A stretch of DNA of 64,000 nt from the NCBI RefSeq assembly GCF_014197795.1, contig NZ_JACIGI010000014.1, positions 1-64,000 of the forward strand, written 5' to 3'. A model generated the notes under the pieces. It was not told the origin of the DNA, ran no database searches, and worked only from the letters and a program-made list of their open reading frames with translations. This document shows positions 25,073 to 33,628 of this stretch, piece after piece; position 1 is the stretch's first letter; each line of letters begins with the position of its first letter. Position numbers and translations under genes: made by a program. This DNA comes from Roseospira goensis (lineage in GTDB: Bacteria > Pseudomonadota > Alphaproteobacteria > Rhodospirillales > Rhodospirillaceae).

Positions 25073-26314
25073 ATGACATCCGACCCCAACACCGATCCCC
25101 AGACCCACCGCCAGACCCACCGCCAGACCACCCGGGCTGCCTGGCATCCCCGCACCGCCATGGTGCGCGGCGGCCTGGACCGCAGTGCCCATATGGAGAC
25201 CGCCGAGGCGCTCTACCTGTCCTCCGGCTTCGTCTACCCGGACGCGGAGGCCGCCCGCCGCGCCTTCGACGGCACCGACGCGCGCTTCGTCTATTCCCGC
25301 TTCCGCAACCCCACCAACGCCACCTTCGAGCAGCGCCTGGCGCTGCTGGAGGGCGCGCCCGTCTGCCGCGCCACGGCCAGCGGCATGGCCGCCGTGACCG
25401 CCGCCCTGCTGTGTCAGGTGGGCGCCGGTGACCGCGTGGTGGCGGCGCGCAGCCTGTTCGTCTCCTGCCACTGGGTGCTGACCGAGCTGTTGCCGCGCTA
25501 CGGGGTGACGGTGGAGCTGGTGCCGGCCGCCGACCTGGACGTCTGGCGTGCCGCCCTGGCGCGGCCGGCGACCTGCGTCTTCCTCGAAAGCCCGTCCAAC
25601 CCGGGCCTGGAGATCGTCGACATCCCCGCCGTCGCCGATCTGGCGCATCGGGCCGGCGCCCGCCTCATCGTCGACAACGCCTTCGCCACGCCGGTGCTGC
25701 AACGGCCGCTGGCGCTGGGCGCCGACATCGTCGTGCATTCGGCGACCAAGTACATCGACGGTCAGGGCCGCTGCCTGGGCGGGGCCATCCTGTCCAATGA
25801 TGCCGTTTTCGACGAGGAGCTGTTGCTGCCGTTCCTGCGCAACACCGGCCCGTGCCTGAGCCCGTTCAACGGCTGGGTGATGACCAAGGGTCTGGAGACC
25901 CTGGACCTGCGGGTGCGGGCGCAGTGCGCCTCCGCCCTGGCCCTGGCCGAGGCGCTGGACGGCCGGCCGGGCGTGGCCGCGGTGCGCTATCCGGGCCTGC
26001 CCGGCCATCCCCAGCATGCCCTTGCGATGGCGCAGATGGACGGCTGCGGCGGCGCCATGCTGGCCCTGGACCTGGCGGGCGGGCAGCCGGCGGCGTTCCG
26101 GTTCCTGGACGGCCTGCGCCTGATCGACATCTCCAACAACCTGGGCGACGCCAAGTCGCTGGCCTGCCATCCCGCCACCACCACCCACCAGCGCCTGAGC
26201 CCCGACGAACAGGCCGCCCAGGGCATCACCCCCGGCCTGGTGCGGCTGTCGGTGGGGCTGGAAGACCACCGCGACCTCATCGCCGACGTGACCCAGGCGC
26301 TGGCGCGCGTGTGA
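25073..26314 (+). CDS. metZ: O-succinylhomoserine sulfhydrylase MetZ
   Basis: A 413-residue Cys/Met-metabolism PLP enzyme. Substrate-side motifs are VYSRFRNPTNATFEQRLALLEG and ATASGMAAVTAALL. The PLP lysine is K226 in SATKYIDGQGR, with FLESPSNPGLEIVDI and IVDNAFATPVLQRPL before it. The C-terminus SVGLEDHRDLIADVTQAL is typical. It makes homocysteine from O-succinyl- (or O-acetyl-) homoserine and sulfide, the direct sulfhydrylation route. Control by the SAM-II riboswitch upstream supports the methionine role. The first 25 residues contain a THRQTHRQT repeat and are probably disordered. Ribosome site GAGAGG lies 9 bases before the ATG. Confidence 0.92.
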   Translation: MTSDPNTDPQTHRQTHRQTTRAAWHPRTAMVRGGLDRSAHMETAEALYLSSGFVYPDAEAARRAFDGTDARFVYSRFRNPTNATFEQRLALLEGAPVCRATASGMAAVTAALLCQVGAGDRVVAARSLFVSCHWVLTELLPRYGVTVELVPAADLDVWRAALARPATCVFLESPSNPGLEIVDIPAVADLAHRAGARLIVDNAFATPVLQRPLALGADIVVHSATKYIDGQGRCLGGAILSNDAVFDEELLLPFLRNTGPCLSPFNGWVMTKGLETLDLRVRAQCASALALAEALDGRPGVAAVRYPGLPGHPQHALAMAQMDGCGGAMLALDLAGGQPAAFRFLDGLRLIDISNNLGDAKSLACHPATTTHQRLSPDEQAAQGITPGLVRLSVGLEDHRDLIADVTQALARV

Positions 26315-26499
26315 CCCGGCCTCGTGTGTCTGCCCGGGGTCGGCCTGGAACCCGGCCATGCCCCCGCGCGTTTTCTGGGTGGACCCGATGCCAGGGGCCC
26401 GGCCGGGTTCGGCCGTGATACACTGAGCGGGTGTCCGCCGCGACGGCGGGGAACCGGCGCCGGTGGCGGGCACGGCCCGTGCAGGAAGAGGAGGCCCGC

Positions 26500-26913
26500 A
26501 TGTACACGCACATCATGGTGCCGGTCGACCTGGCGCACGCCGACACGCTCGACAAGGCGATGACGCAGGCCGCCGACCTGGGCAAGCTGTACGAGATTCC
26601 AGTGACCATCGTCGGCGTCACCCTGTCGCAGCCCACCGACGTGGCGCACAATCCGGCCGAGTACAAAGAGAAGCTGGCGCAGTTCGCCGCCGCGCACAGC
26701 GCCCGCACCGGCGTGACGATGGAGCCGCACACCGTCATCAGCCACGATCCGGCGGTGGATCTGGACGACATGCTGCGCGAGCACTGCCACGACCTGGGGG
26801 CCGATCTGGTGGTCATGGCTTCGCACATCCCGCGCTTCCGTGATGTCATCTTCGGCTCGCACGCCGATGCCTTCGTGCGTCACGGCGACGTGTCGGTGTT
26901 CGTGGTGCGCTAG
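26500..26913 (+). CDS. Universal stress protein (UspA family)
   Basis: A 137-residue single-domain UspA protein. It begins YTHIMVPVDLAHADTLDKAM and ends GADLVVMASHIPRFRDVIFGSHADAFVRHGDVSVFVVR. The final block has a GSHA in place of the G2xG9G(S/T) ATP motif's first part, so nucleotide binding is possible but not certain. It has an AGGAAGAGGAGG ribosome site. The CBS-domain gene 71 bases downstream on the same strand may be co-expressed; both are stress or energy-sensing types. Confidence 0.88.
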   Translation: MYTHIMVPVDLAHADTLDKAMTQAADLGKLYEIPVTIVGVTLSQPTDVAHNPAEYKEKLAQFAAAHSARTGVTMEPHTVISHDPAVDLDDMLREHCHDLGADLVVMASHIPRFRDVIFGSHADAFVRHGDVSVFVVR

Positions 26914-26984
26914 GCTGTCGCGGCGCCGTCGGTTCCGTGACGCGCCCCTGTTTTTCCCTGTCAGTACCTGGAGAGGTGAGAGCG

Positions 26985-27404
26985 ATGAAACGCCTGAAGG
27001 AGGTCATGTCCAAGGGCATCGAGACCGTCGCGCCCACCACATCGCTGCGCGACGCGGCGCGCCGCATGGATCGTTTGTCCGTTGGCATGCTGCCGGTGGA
27101 CGAGAGCGGCACCCTGATCGGCACCCTCACCGATCGCGACATTGTCGTGCATGCGGTGGCGGAGGGCGTCGACGTCAACAATACCCGGGTCCGCCAGGCG
27201 ATGACGGCCGGCGTGACCGTGGCCGACGAGGACGATTCGGTGGCCGACGCCGCCGCCATGATGGCCGAGAGTCAGGTGCGGCGCCTGCTGGTCACCAACA
27301 GCCAGAAAGAGGTGGTCGGCACGGTCTCGTTGCGCGATCTGGCGATGCACGTCACCGATCCGGTGCCGGTGGCCGAGGCCGTGCGCGGCGTGTCCGCGCA
27401 CTGA
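26985..27404 (+). CDS. CBS-domain pair protein
   Basis: A 139-residue protein consisting only of two CBS motifs (VMSKGIETVAPTTSLRDAARRM ... GTLIGTLTDRDIVVHAVAEG and AMTAGVTVADEDDSVADAAAMM ... VVGTVSLRDLAMH). Such stand-alone Bateman modules bind adenine nucleotides and act as energy sensors on partner enzymes or transporters; the partner is unknown. The ATG at 26985 follows a GGAGAGGTGAG site. It is convergent with nikR with a shared hairpin between them. Confidence 0.88.
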   Translation: MKRLKEVMSKGIETVAPTTSLRDAARRMDRLSVGMLPVDESGTLIGTLTDRDIVVHAVAEGVDVNNTRVRQAMTAGVTVADEDDSVADAAAMMAESQVRRLLVTNSQKEVVGTVSLRDLAMHVTDPVPVAEAVRGVSAH

Positions 27405-27431
27405 GCCGATCGCTGCACCGCGAACGGGGGA

Positions 27432-27455
27432 GCCGCCGGCCCACGGGTCGGCGGC
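27432..27455. terminator. Bidirectional hairpin between convergent genes
   Basis: GCCGCCGGCCC (27432-27442) pairs with GGGTCGGCGGC (27445-27455), with one G-T pair and a two-base gap, midway between the CBS-protein and nikR stop codons. There is no strong T-run. Confidence 0.5.
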
Positions 27456-27478
27456 GTCGTCCTGTCATGGCGTCGGCC

Positions 27479-27976
27479 TCAGGGCAGGGGGCGCGGGTGC
27501 AGGTGACCGGCGGGTGCCTCGGCCTCGGTCCCGGCCGCGGCGTCGTCCGTCCCGTGGGCATGGTCGCCGGCGCGGGCGTCGACCGGCACCAGGTGCAGGT
27601 GTCCCGACCACACGCCCGGCTGCGCCAGCACCGCGTCCGCGAAGGCGCGCACCTCGTGGGCGGGGCCGCGCAGCATGACCGACTCCATGCAGTGGTCGTG
27701 GTCGATGTGCACGTGCGTCGTAGCGATGCCCAGGTCGTGGCGGTCGTGGTGGGCCGTCACCAGCCGGCGCGCCAGATCGCGCCGGGTGTGGTCGTAGATG
27801 TAGACCAGGCAGCCGACGCAGGGGCTGTCGGCCCGATCCTCCAGGCGCTGGTCCCGCAGCACGCCGCGCAGCAGGTCGCGCATGGCTTCCGATCGGTTGG
27901 TGTAGCCGCGCCGCGCCACCAGCGCGTCGTAGGCGGCCAGCAAGTCCGGTTCCAGCGAGATCGTCACCCGCTCCAC
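27479..27976 (-). CDS. nikR: Nickel-responsive regulator NikR
   Basis: A protein of about 165 residues with an N-terminal ribbon-helix-helix (VERVTISLEPDLLAAYDALVARRGYTNRSEAMRDLLR) and a C-terminal ACT-like nickel domain. The Ni ligands match NikR: His77, His88 and His90 in TTHVHI, and Cys96 in DHDHCMES. The C-terminus is extended and His-rich (HAHGTDD...HLHP). NikR represses nickel uptake genes when nickel is plentiful. I chose the GTG at 27976, which gives the standard RHH start after GGAAGGGA; the upstream part is an Arg/Ser repeat made by a 9-bp minisatellite. No nickel transporter is in the window. Confidence 0.88.
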   Translation of the reverse strand: MERVTISLEPDLLAAYDALVARRGYTNRSEAMRDLLRGVLRDQRLEDRADSPCVGCLVYIYDHTRRDLARRLVTAHHDRHDLGIATTHVHIDHDHCMESVMLRGPAHEVRAFADAVLAQPGVWSGHLHLVPVDARAGDHAHGTDDAAAGTEAEAPAGHLHPRPLP

Positions 27977-27988
27977 GCCGTATCCCTT

Positions 27989-28020
27989 CCGTCTGCTCCG
28001 TCCGCTCCGTCCGCTCCGTC
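27989..28020. repeat. 9-bp minisatellite upstream of nikR
   Basis: About three and a half copies of CGTCCGCTC (first copy CGTCTGCTC) lie directly upstream of the nikR start. Next to it, at 28060-28076, ATGTATGAGTCGC matches the outer edge of the dispersed double-hairpin element, probably a remnant. Confidence 0.65.
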
Positions 28021-28182
28021 GCCGCGCTGCGGCCGGCATCCCGACGCGCGCCGCGCTCAATGTATGAGTCGCACCCGGCTGACGGTGCCATTTCGCGTCG
28101 CCGGCTGCGGCCTGTCAACGCGGGTTGGCGGCCCCCCGGATGCCGCGGTATCGGTTTTGGCAGTTGACCCGGCGCGGCTCCC

Positions 28183-28244
28183 GGCCCTAAGACCGGTGCG
28201 GGCCACGACCCCCCAACGGGTCGCGACCCTTCTGCAAGGAAGGG
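28183..28244 (+). promoter_or_regulatory. Structured serC leader with a hairpin covering the ribosome site
   Basis: GGCCC (28183-28187) can pair with GGGCC (28200-28204). Downstream, GGGTC (28218-28222) pairs with GACCC (28225-28229), and an overlapping alternative CCCTTC (28227-28232) pairs with GAAGGG (28239-28244), which contains the Shine-Dalgarno of serC. The last two cannot form together. A conserved serC leader RNA is known in alphaproteobacteria; I cannot confirm the match without its covariance model. Confidence 0.4.
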
Positions 28245-28251
28245 AGGCAAC

Positions 28252-29424
28252 ATGACCGCACCGCAGAAACCGGCCACCCGGCCGGACAATCCCGATTTCT
28301 CCTCCGGCCCCTGCGCCAAGCGCCCCGGCTGGACCCCCGCCGTCCTCGGCGACGCCCTGGTGGGCCGCTCGCACCGCTCCAAGCCCGGTAAGGCGCGCCT
28401 GGCGGCGGTGCTGGACAAGAGCCGCGCCCTGCTCGGCCTGCCCGACGACTACCGCATCGGCATCGTGCCGGCTTCCGACACCGGCGCCGTGGAGATGGCG
28501 CTGTGGTCGCTGCTGGGCCAGCGCGGCGTCGAGCTGCTGGCCTGGGAAAGCTTCGGCAGCGGCTGGGTGACCGACGTCGTCAAGCAGCTCAAGCTCGGCG
28601 ATGCCCGCACGCTCACGGCCGGCTACGGCGATCTGCCCGACCTGTCGCAGGTCGATTTCGACTGCGACGTCGTCTTCACCTGGAACGGCACCACGTCCGG
28701 CGTGTGCGTCCCCGACGGCGACTGGATCCCGCGCGAGCGCAGCGGCCTGACCATCTGCGACGCCACCTCGGCCGCGTTCGCCATGGACCTGCCTTGGGAC
28801 AAGCTCGACGTCGTCACCTACTCCTGGCAGAAGGTGCTCGGCGGCGAGGCCCAGCACGGCGTGTTGATCCTGTCGCCGCGCGCTGTCGCCCGCCTGGAAT
28901 CCTACACCCCGCCGTGGCCGCTGCCCAAGCTGTTCCGCATGACCAAGGGCGGCGCGCTGATCGAGGGGATCTTCAAGGGCGAGACCATCAACACCCCGTC
29001 CATGCTGGCGGTCGAGGACGCGCTGGACGCGCTGACCTGGGCCGAGCGCATCGGCGGCCTGCCGGCGCTGATCGCGCGCAGTCAGGCCAACCTCGCGGCG
29101 GTGGCGGACTGGGTGGCGCGCACCGACTGGGTCGACTTCCTGGCCCACGACCCGGCGACGCGCTCGTCCACCTCCATCTGTCTGAAGATCGTGGCGGACT
29201 GGTTCACCGCTCTGCCGGCCGACGCCCAGGCCAAGGCCGCCAAGCGCATGGTGGCGCTCTTGGACGACGAGGGCGTGGCCTATGACGTCGGCGCCTACCG
29301 CGATGCGCCGCCCGGCCTGCGGCTGTGGGGCGGGGCCACGGTGGAGGCCGAGGACATGGCCGCGCTGCTGCCGTGGCTGGACTGGGCCGCCGCCACCGTC
29401 CAGGGCGAACTCGCCGCGGCCTGA
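28252..29424 (+). CDS. serC: Phosphoserine aminotransferase SerC
   Basis: A 390-residue class V aminotransferase of the alphaproteobacterial SerC type. It opens with [15 protein letters not shown], keeps [11 protein letters not shown] and [14 protein letters not shown], and has the PLP lysine K194 in [29 protein letters not shown] and a C-terminal [10 protein letters not shown] complete it. It converts 3-phosphohydroxypyruvate with glutamate to phosphoserine, and also serves pyridoxal phosphate synthesis. serA lies 238 bases downstream on the same strand. A strong AAGGAAGGGAGG ribosome site precedes the ATG. Confidence 0.94.
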   Translation: MTAPQKPATRPDNPDFSSGPCAKRPGWTPAVLGDALVGRSHRSKPGKARLAAVLDKSRALLGLPDDYRIGIVPASDTGAVEMALWSLLGQRGVELLAWESFGSGWVTDVVKQLKLGDARTLTAGYGDLPDLSQVDFDCDVVFTWNGTTSGVCVPDGDWIPRERSGLTICDATSAAFAMDLPWDKLDVVTYSWQKVLGGEAQHGVLILSPRAVARLESYTPPWPLPKLFRMTKGGALIEGIFKGETINTPSMLAVEDALDALTWAERIGGLPALIARSQANLAAVADWVARTDWVDFLAHDPATRSSTSICLKIVADWFTALPADAQAKAAKRMVALLDDEGVAYDVGAYRDAPPGLRLWGGATVEAEDMAALLPWLDWAAATVQGELAAA

Positions 29425-29576
29425 TCCCGCACCCCCTCTCTTCTCTTCCCGATCCCGGCGGCCGTCCGCGGGGCGGGGGGCGGTCCGGCCCCCCGCCGCC
29501 GCGCGCCGACGCGGCCGGGGGCGGCTGTCCTTCGGGCTGCCGCCCCGCGGGCGTTCCGCTCTGAAACCAACAGATC

Positions 29577-29637
29577 GCGCCGATTCACGCTCGAAATCGG
29601 CCCCACCCCGGTGGTTCCGATTTCGAGCGATCGGCGC
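29577..29637 (+). repeat. Long imperfect palindrome upstream of serA
   Basis: GCGCCGAT (29577-29584) pairs with ATCGGCGC (29630-29637), and inside it GCTCGAAATCGG (29589-29600) pairs with CCGATTTCGAGC (29617-29628). The inner arm shares TCGAAATCGG with the hairpin after rpoH. It lies 26 bases before the serA start and could be a serC terminator, a serA leader hairpin or a dispersed palindrome. The rest of 29425-29662 holds nothing else I can identify. Confidence 0.6.
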
Positions 29638-29662
29638 TCGCCTGACACGAAAGGACTTCACC

Positions 29663-31243
29663 ATGCCCAAGGTGCTGGTGAGCGACAAACTCAGCCCGCG
29701 CGCCGTCGACGTGTTCAAGGGCCGCGGCATCGCGGTCGACGTCAAGACCGGCCTGTCCCCGGACGAGCTGACCGCCATCATCGGCGACTACGACGGCCTC
29801 GCCATCCGCTCGGCCACCAAGGTTACGGCCGACGTGCTGGCGGCGGCGAGCAACCTCAAGGTCGTCGGCCGCGCCGGCATCGGCGTGGACAACGTGGACA
29901 TCGCCGCCGCCACCCAGCGCGGCGTGGTGGTCATGAACACCCCCTTCGGCAACGCCATCACCACGGCCGAGCACGCCATCGCGATGATGTTCGCGCTGGC
30001 CCGTCAGATTCCGCAGGCCAACGCCTCGACCCATGCCGGCAAGTGGGAGAAGAACCGCTTCATGGGGGTCGAACTGACCGGCAAGACCCTGGGCGTCATC
30101 GGCTGTGGCAACATCGGCTCCATCGTGGCCGAGCGTGCGCTCGGGCTGCGCATGCGGGTGATCGCCTTCGATCCCTACCTGTCGCCCGAACGCGCCGTCG
30201 ACCTGGGGGTGGAGAAGGTGGATCTGGACGACCTGATCGCCCGCTCCGACTTCATCACCCTGCACACCCCGCTCACCGAGAAGACCCGCGGCATTCTCAA
30301 CGCCGAGGCCATCGCCCGCATGAAACCAGGCGTGCGGCTGATCAACTGCGCGCGCGGCGGCCTGATCGACGAGGCGGCGCTGAAGGACGCGCTGGAGAGC
30401 GGCCACGTCGCCGGGGCGGCGCTGGACGTGTTCGCCGAGGAGCCGGCGCGCGACAACCCGCTGTTCGGGCTCGACACCGTGGTGTGCACGCCGCACCTGG
30501 GGGCGTCCACCACCGAGGCGCAGGAGAACGTCGCCCTCCAGGTGGCCGAGCAGATCAGCGACTTCCTGCTGACCGGCGCGGTGGCCAACGCGCTCAACAT
30601 GCCCGCCGTGACCGCCGAGGAGGCGCCGCGCCTGCGCCCCTACATGAAACTGTGCGAGCAGCTCGGCAGCTTCGCCGGCCAGATCACCGAAAGCGGCCTG
30701 AAGTCGGTGCGCATCGAGTATCAGGGCGACGTGGCCGGGCTGAACACCCGCCCGCTGACCGCGACCGTGTTGCAGGGCCTGCTGTCGCCGCTGCTGGAGT
30801 CGGTCAACATGGTCAGCGCGCCGGTGGTCGCGCGCGAACGCGGTATCGAGATCAAGGAGACGCGCAGTGAGCACTGCCCGAACTACCACAGCCTGATCCG
30901 GCTGGAGGTGACCACCGAGCGTCAGACCCGCAGCGTCGAGGGCTCGTTGTTCGGCGGCACGTTGCCGCGCATCGTGCGCATCAACGATATCCCGGTGGAG
31001 GCCGAGCTGGCCCCCAACATGTTGTACAGCATCAACGAGGACAAGCCGGGCTTCATCGGGTCGCTGGGCACCACGCTGGGCGATTCCGGCGTCAACATCG
31101 CCTCGTTCCATCTCGGCCGGTCGGACGCCGGCGGCCAGGCGCTCTGCCTGGTGCAGGTGGACGGGCCGTTGCCGGCGGAAACGGTGGACGCGGTCAGCGC
31201 GCTGCCGCACGTGGTGCGGGCCAAGGCGCTGCGGTTCAGCTGA
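29663..31243 (+). CDS. serA: D-3-phosphoglycerate dehydrogenase SerA
   Basis: A 526-residue long-form enzyme. The catalytic core has GRAGIGVDNVDI, the NAD-binding GVIGCGNIGSIVAERA (first Gly at 147), the catalytic Arg in NCARGGLIDEAAL, the Glu region DVFAEEPARDNPLF and the His in PHLGASTTEA. An intervening domain (about residues 310-450) and a C-terminal ACT domain (NEDKPGFIGSLGTTLGDSGVNIASFHLGR) follow, the latter suited to serine feedback. It oxidises 3-phosphoglycerate with NAD as the first step of serine synthesis, SerC being the second. Confidence 0.95.
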   Translation: MPKVLVSDKLSPRAVDVFKGRGIAVDVKTGLSPDELTAIIGDYDGLAIRSATKVTADVLAAASNLKVVGRAGIGVDNVDIAAATQRGVVVMNTPFGNAITTAEHAIAMMFALARQIPQANASTHAGKWEKNRFMGVELTGKTLGVIGCGNIGSIVAERALGLRMRVIAFDPYLSPERAVDLGVEKVDLDDLIARSDFITLHTPLTEKTRGILNAEAIARMKPGVRLINCARGGLIDEAALKDALESGHVAGAALDVFAEEPARDNPLFGLDTVVCTPHLGASTTEAQENVALQVAEQISDFLLTGAVANALNMPAVTAEEAPRLRPYMKLCEQLGSFAGQITESGLKSVRIEYQGDVAGLNTRPLTATVLQGLLSPLLESVNMVSAPVVARERGIEIKETRSEHCPNYHSLIRLEVTTERQTRSVEGSLFGGTLPRIVRINDIPVEAELAPNMLYSINEDKPGFIGSLGTTLGDSGVNIASFHLGRSDAGGQALCLVQVDGPLPAETVDAVSALPHVVRAKALRFS

Positions 31244-31251
31244 TCACAGAG

Positions 31252-31290
31252 ACCGGCCGACGCATGAACAGGCGTCACGCGTCGGCCGGT
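31252..31290 (+). terminator. Hairpin after serA
   Basis: ACCGGCCGACGC (31252-31263) and its exact complement GCGTCGGCCGGT (31279-31290) enclose a 15-base loop nine bases after the serA stop. No T-run follows. Confidence 0.6.
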
Positions 31291-31355
31291 GTTACGGATC
31301 CCGCAGGCGCGCCCCGCCCGCGCCGGCGGGCTGGCGAGGGGGCGCCTCCGCAGCC

Positions 31356-31721
31356 TCAGAACACGCGGGTGCAGCGCACGCCCTCGTCGGCCAGCAGGTC
31401 GTTGAGCGTGGCCTGGAGCGTCCAGCCGCGCCCGCGCCCGGCCTCGGCCATGCAGGTGATGCCCCCGGTCGACAGGCTGGAGCAGTCCACGGCGCGCTCC
31501 AGGCTGCTGTAGGCCCACACCTGTCCGGCCATGCGGCGCAGCACCATGTCCATGCGGATCGGCGGTCCGTTCGGCGTGGTGCACTCGAACACCACGCGCG
31601 GCGGGTTGCCGTCCACGCCGATCTCCTTGATCGGCTCCGGCGACTGCGCGGCGGCGGGCGTCGCGACGGCGAGAACGGCCGCGGCGGCGACGGCGGCGGC
31701 GGTCGGGAAGGCTCGGATCAT
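31356..31721 (-). CDS. Small secreted protein of unknown function
   Basis: A 121-residue protein with a clear signal peptide (AAAVAAAAVLAVATPAAAQ, cleavage expected after AAAQ). The mature part of about 95 residues has four cysteines (one each in FECTT, VDCSS and ITCMA, and one in VRCTRV) that could form two disulfides. I do not recognise the family. It follows the amidase gene on the same strand after 92 bases. A periplasmic location is the only inference I would make. Confidence 0.65.
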   Translation of the reverse strand: MIRAFPTAAAVAAAAVLAVATPAAAQSPEPIKEIGVDGNPPRVVFECTTPNGPPIRMDMVLRRMAGQVWAYSSLERAVDCSSLSTGGITCMAEAGRGRGWTLQATLNDLLADEGVRCTRVF

Positions 31722-31813
31722 CGGTCAGGCTCCCTGGTGGTGGTCGTTCACAAGACGGTCCCCCATGGGACCGGCTGAAGTGGGCCGTATGATGGCGCGC
31801 GGTCCCGACCGGC

Positions 31814-32503
31814 TCAAGGCGGGGCCGGCCGCCCCAGCGCGGTCCAGACGGCGTGGACGCGCCGGGCCGTGTCGGCGTCCAGGGCGCCGTCCAGCCGGGC
31901 CGGCCGAAAGCGGCGCTGGAACGCGGTCACCGCCGCGGGCCGGTCCGTCAGGTCGTAGCCGATGCCGGCCAGTGCCGCCAGCACCGCGGTCTCGGCGGGG
32001 ACCGGCGCGGCGTCGTCCACGACCGGCCAGACCCCGACACCGGCGCGGGCCAGCCGCGCCCAGTCGAACAGCTCGCCCGGGTCCTCCTTGCGGGTCGGCG
32101 CCACGTCGCTGTGCCCGGCCACCCCACCCGGTGCGATGCCGTGACGGGTCACGATGTCCCGGCACAGGGCCACGACGGCGGCCATCTGCTGGTCCGGAAA
32201 CGCGCGGTAGCCGAATTCGTGCCCCGGATTGACGATCTCGACGCCGATCGAGCGGCCGTTGACGTCGCCCCGGCCACGCCAGCACGCGACGCCGGCGTGC
32301 CACGCCCGGCGCTGCTCCGGGACCAGCCGGACGACCGTGCCGTCCTCCTCCACCATGTAGTGCGCGCTGACCTTGGCCGCCGGATCCCGCATCCGCGCCA
32401 GCGCCGCCGCCCCCGTCGGCATGCCGGTGTAGTGCAGCACCAGCATCGAGACCGTGGCGTCCGGCGGCCGGGCATCGTGGTTGGGCGAGGGGGCGTCGCG
32501 CAT
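31814..32503 (-). CDS. N-acetylmuramoyl-L-alanine amidase (AmpD-like) with peptidoglycan-binding domain
   Basis: A 229-residue zinc amidase_2 protein. Zinc-site and catalytic motifs are LVLHYTG (His24), SAHYMVEEDGTVVRLVPEQRRAWHAG, and GHSDVAPTRKEDPG near residue 130. The C-terminal 65 residues look like a PG_binding_1 domain (AVTAFQRRFRPARLDGALDADTARRV). No signal peptide is apparent, so a cytoplasmic muropeptide-recycling role like AmpD is the likely one. It starts one base after the stop of the DMT transporter gene upstream. Confidence 0.88.
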   Translation of the reverse strand: MRDAPSPNHDARPPDATVSMLVLHYTGMPTGAAALARMRDPAAKVSAHYMVEEDGTVVRLVPEQRRAWHAGVACWRGRGDVNGRSIGVEIVNPGHEFGYRAFPDQQMAAVVALCRDIVTRHGIAPGGVAGHSDVAPTRKEDPGELFDWARLARAGVGVWPVVDDAAPVPAETAVLAALAGIGYDLTDRPAAVTAFQRRFRPARLDGALDADTARRVHAVWTALGRPAPP

Positions 32504-32504
32504 G

Positions 32505-33440
32505 TCACGCCTCCCCCGTTCCGGGGCGGTCGCGACGCGGGCCGGGCCGGGCGGCGTCCGGCGGCTCCGGGGCCGCGACCACCGGGCGGCCGCGGCGGGC
32601 GGAGCGGATCTGGATGATCGCCACCCCGGTGATGGTCAGGGCGCCGCCGACGAACTTCTGCCAGGTCGCCGCCTCGCCCAACAGCACGATGCCGGCGGCG
32701 ATGCCGATGACCGGCGCCAGCAGACCCCACGGCGAGATGACGCCCAGCGGATGCCGCCGCAGCAGGGCGTACCAGAGCGAATGCGCGATCAGCGAGGCCG
32801 CCACGGCGGTATAGACCAGCCCGGCCCAGGCGTACCACGGGGCCGCGCGCGCGGCGGCCAGATGGCCGTCCTCCAGCAGCCATGACAGCGCCGCCACCTG
32901 CGGGATCGCCAGCAGGCACAGCCAGCCGGTCACGGCCAGGGCGGGCAGGTCGCGGGTGGTCTTGACGATGACGTTGCTGACCGCCCAGGCGAACGCCGCC
33001 AGCAGCAGCATCAGCACCGGCAGCACCGCCGTCACCTGGGGCTCGCCGGCCACCACGACCACCCCCGAGAAGGCCAGCACCAGCCCCAGGACGCGGCGCC
33101 AGCCGATGGTCTCCTTGAAGATCAGCACGCCCAGCAGGGTGCTGAACGGCGGCCCGGTCTGGATCACCACGGCGGCCGTGGCCGCGTCCAGGTGCGGCAG
33201 GGCGGCGAACAGGACGCCGAAGTGCAGCGTGCCGAAGGTGACCGACAGCGCCAGCACGCCGCGCAGGGCGCGTCCCTTGGGTCGGGGAACGAAGGGAACG
33301 ATGAGGGCCGCGGCGATGGCGAAACGGATGGCGGTGAACATCAGCGGCGGCAGGTGGTCGACCCCCACCTTGGCGGCAACGAAGTTCAGGCCCCACAGGC
33401 TCTGCACCAGCAGCGCCAGCAGGATATCGGGGACAGGCAT
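32505..33440 (-). CDS. EamA/DMT-family transporter (second in window)
   Basis: About 311 residues with ten membrane helices. The first repeat starts ILLALLVQSLWGLNFVAAKVGVDHLPP and contains LDAATAAVVIQTGPPFSTLLGVLIFKE. The second ends LRRHPLGVISPWGLLAPVIGIAAGIVLLGEAATWQKFVGGALTITG. It resembles YdcZ/EamA-type exporters of amino-acid derivatives. The ATG at 33440 begins at the first helix; upstream extension is a Pro/Arg-rich stretch. The stop is one base before the amidase start, so they are probably one transcript. Confidence 0.85.
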   Translation of the reverse strand: MPVPDILLALLVQSLWGLNFVAAKVGVDHLPPLMFTAIRFAIAAALIVPFVPRPKGRALRGVLALSVTFGTLHFGVLFAALPHLDAATAAVVIQTGPPFSTLLGVLIFKETIGWRRVLGLVLAFSGVVVVAGEPQVTAVLPVLMLLLAAFAWAVSNVIVKTTRDLPALAVTGWLCLLAIPQVAALSWLLEDGHLAAARAAPWYAWAGLVYTAVAASLIAHSLWYALLRRHPLGVISPWGLLAPVIGIAAGIVLLGEAATWQKFVGGALTITGVAIIQIRSARRGRPVVAAPEPPDAARPGPRRDRPGTGEA

Positions 33441-33543
33441 CGGGGTGGCCTCGTTGGCGGCGTCACGAACACGCCGCGCGGTCGCAGGGGCCCCCAGCAT
33501 GGCCGGCCGCCGCCGCGGGCGCAAGCGCGGCCCCCACAGACGG

Positions 33544-33606
33544 TACCCACGGGCAGCCCCCAAGGGCAGCATCCATGGACGGTCCCCGTGGGCCGTCCCC
33601 GTGGGC
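33544..33606. repeat. Imperfect GC-rich direct repeats in spacer
   Basis: Several near-copies of GACGGTCCCCGTGGGC-type blocks (with variants CACGGGCAGCCCC and CCGTCCCCGTGGGC) lie between the DMT-transporter start and the DjlA-like stop. The copies are short and uneven. Confidence 0.5.
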
Positions 33607-33628
33607 GCGGCGGCCCCCGGGCGTGGTG

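Noticed and set aside
28057-29781. Minus-strand frame across serC
   Set aside because: SerC has complete catalytic motifs on the plus strand; the minus product is a Gly/Arg/Gln mixture.
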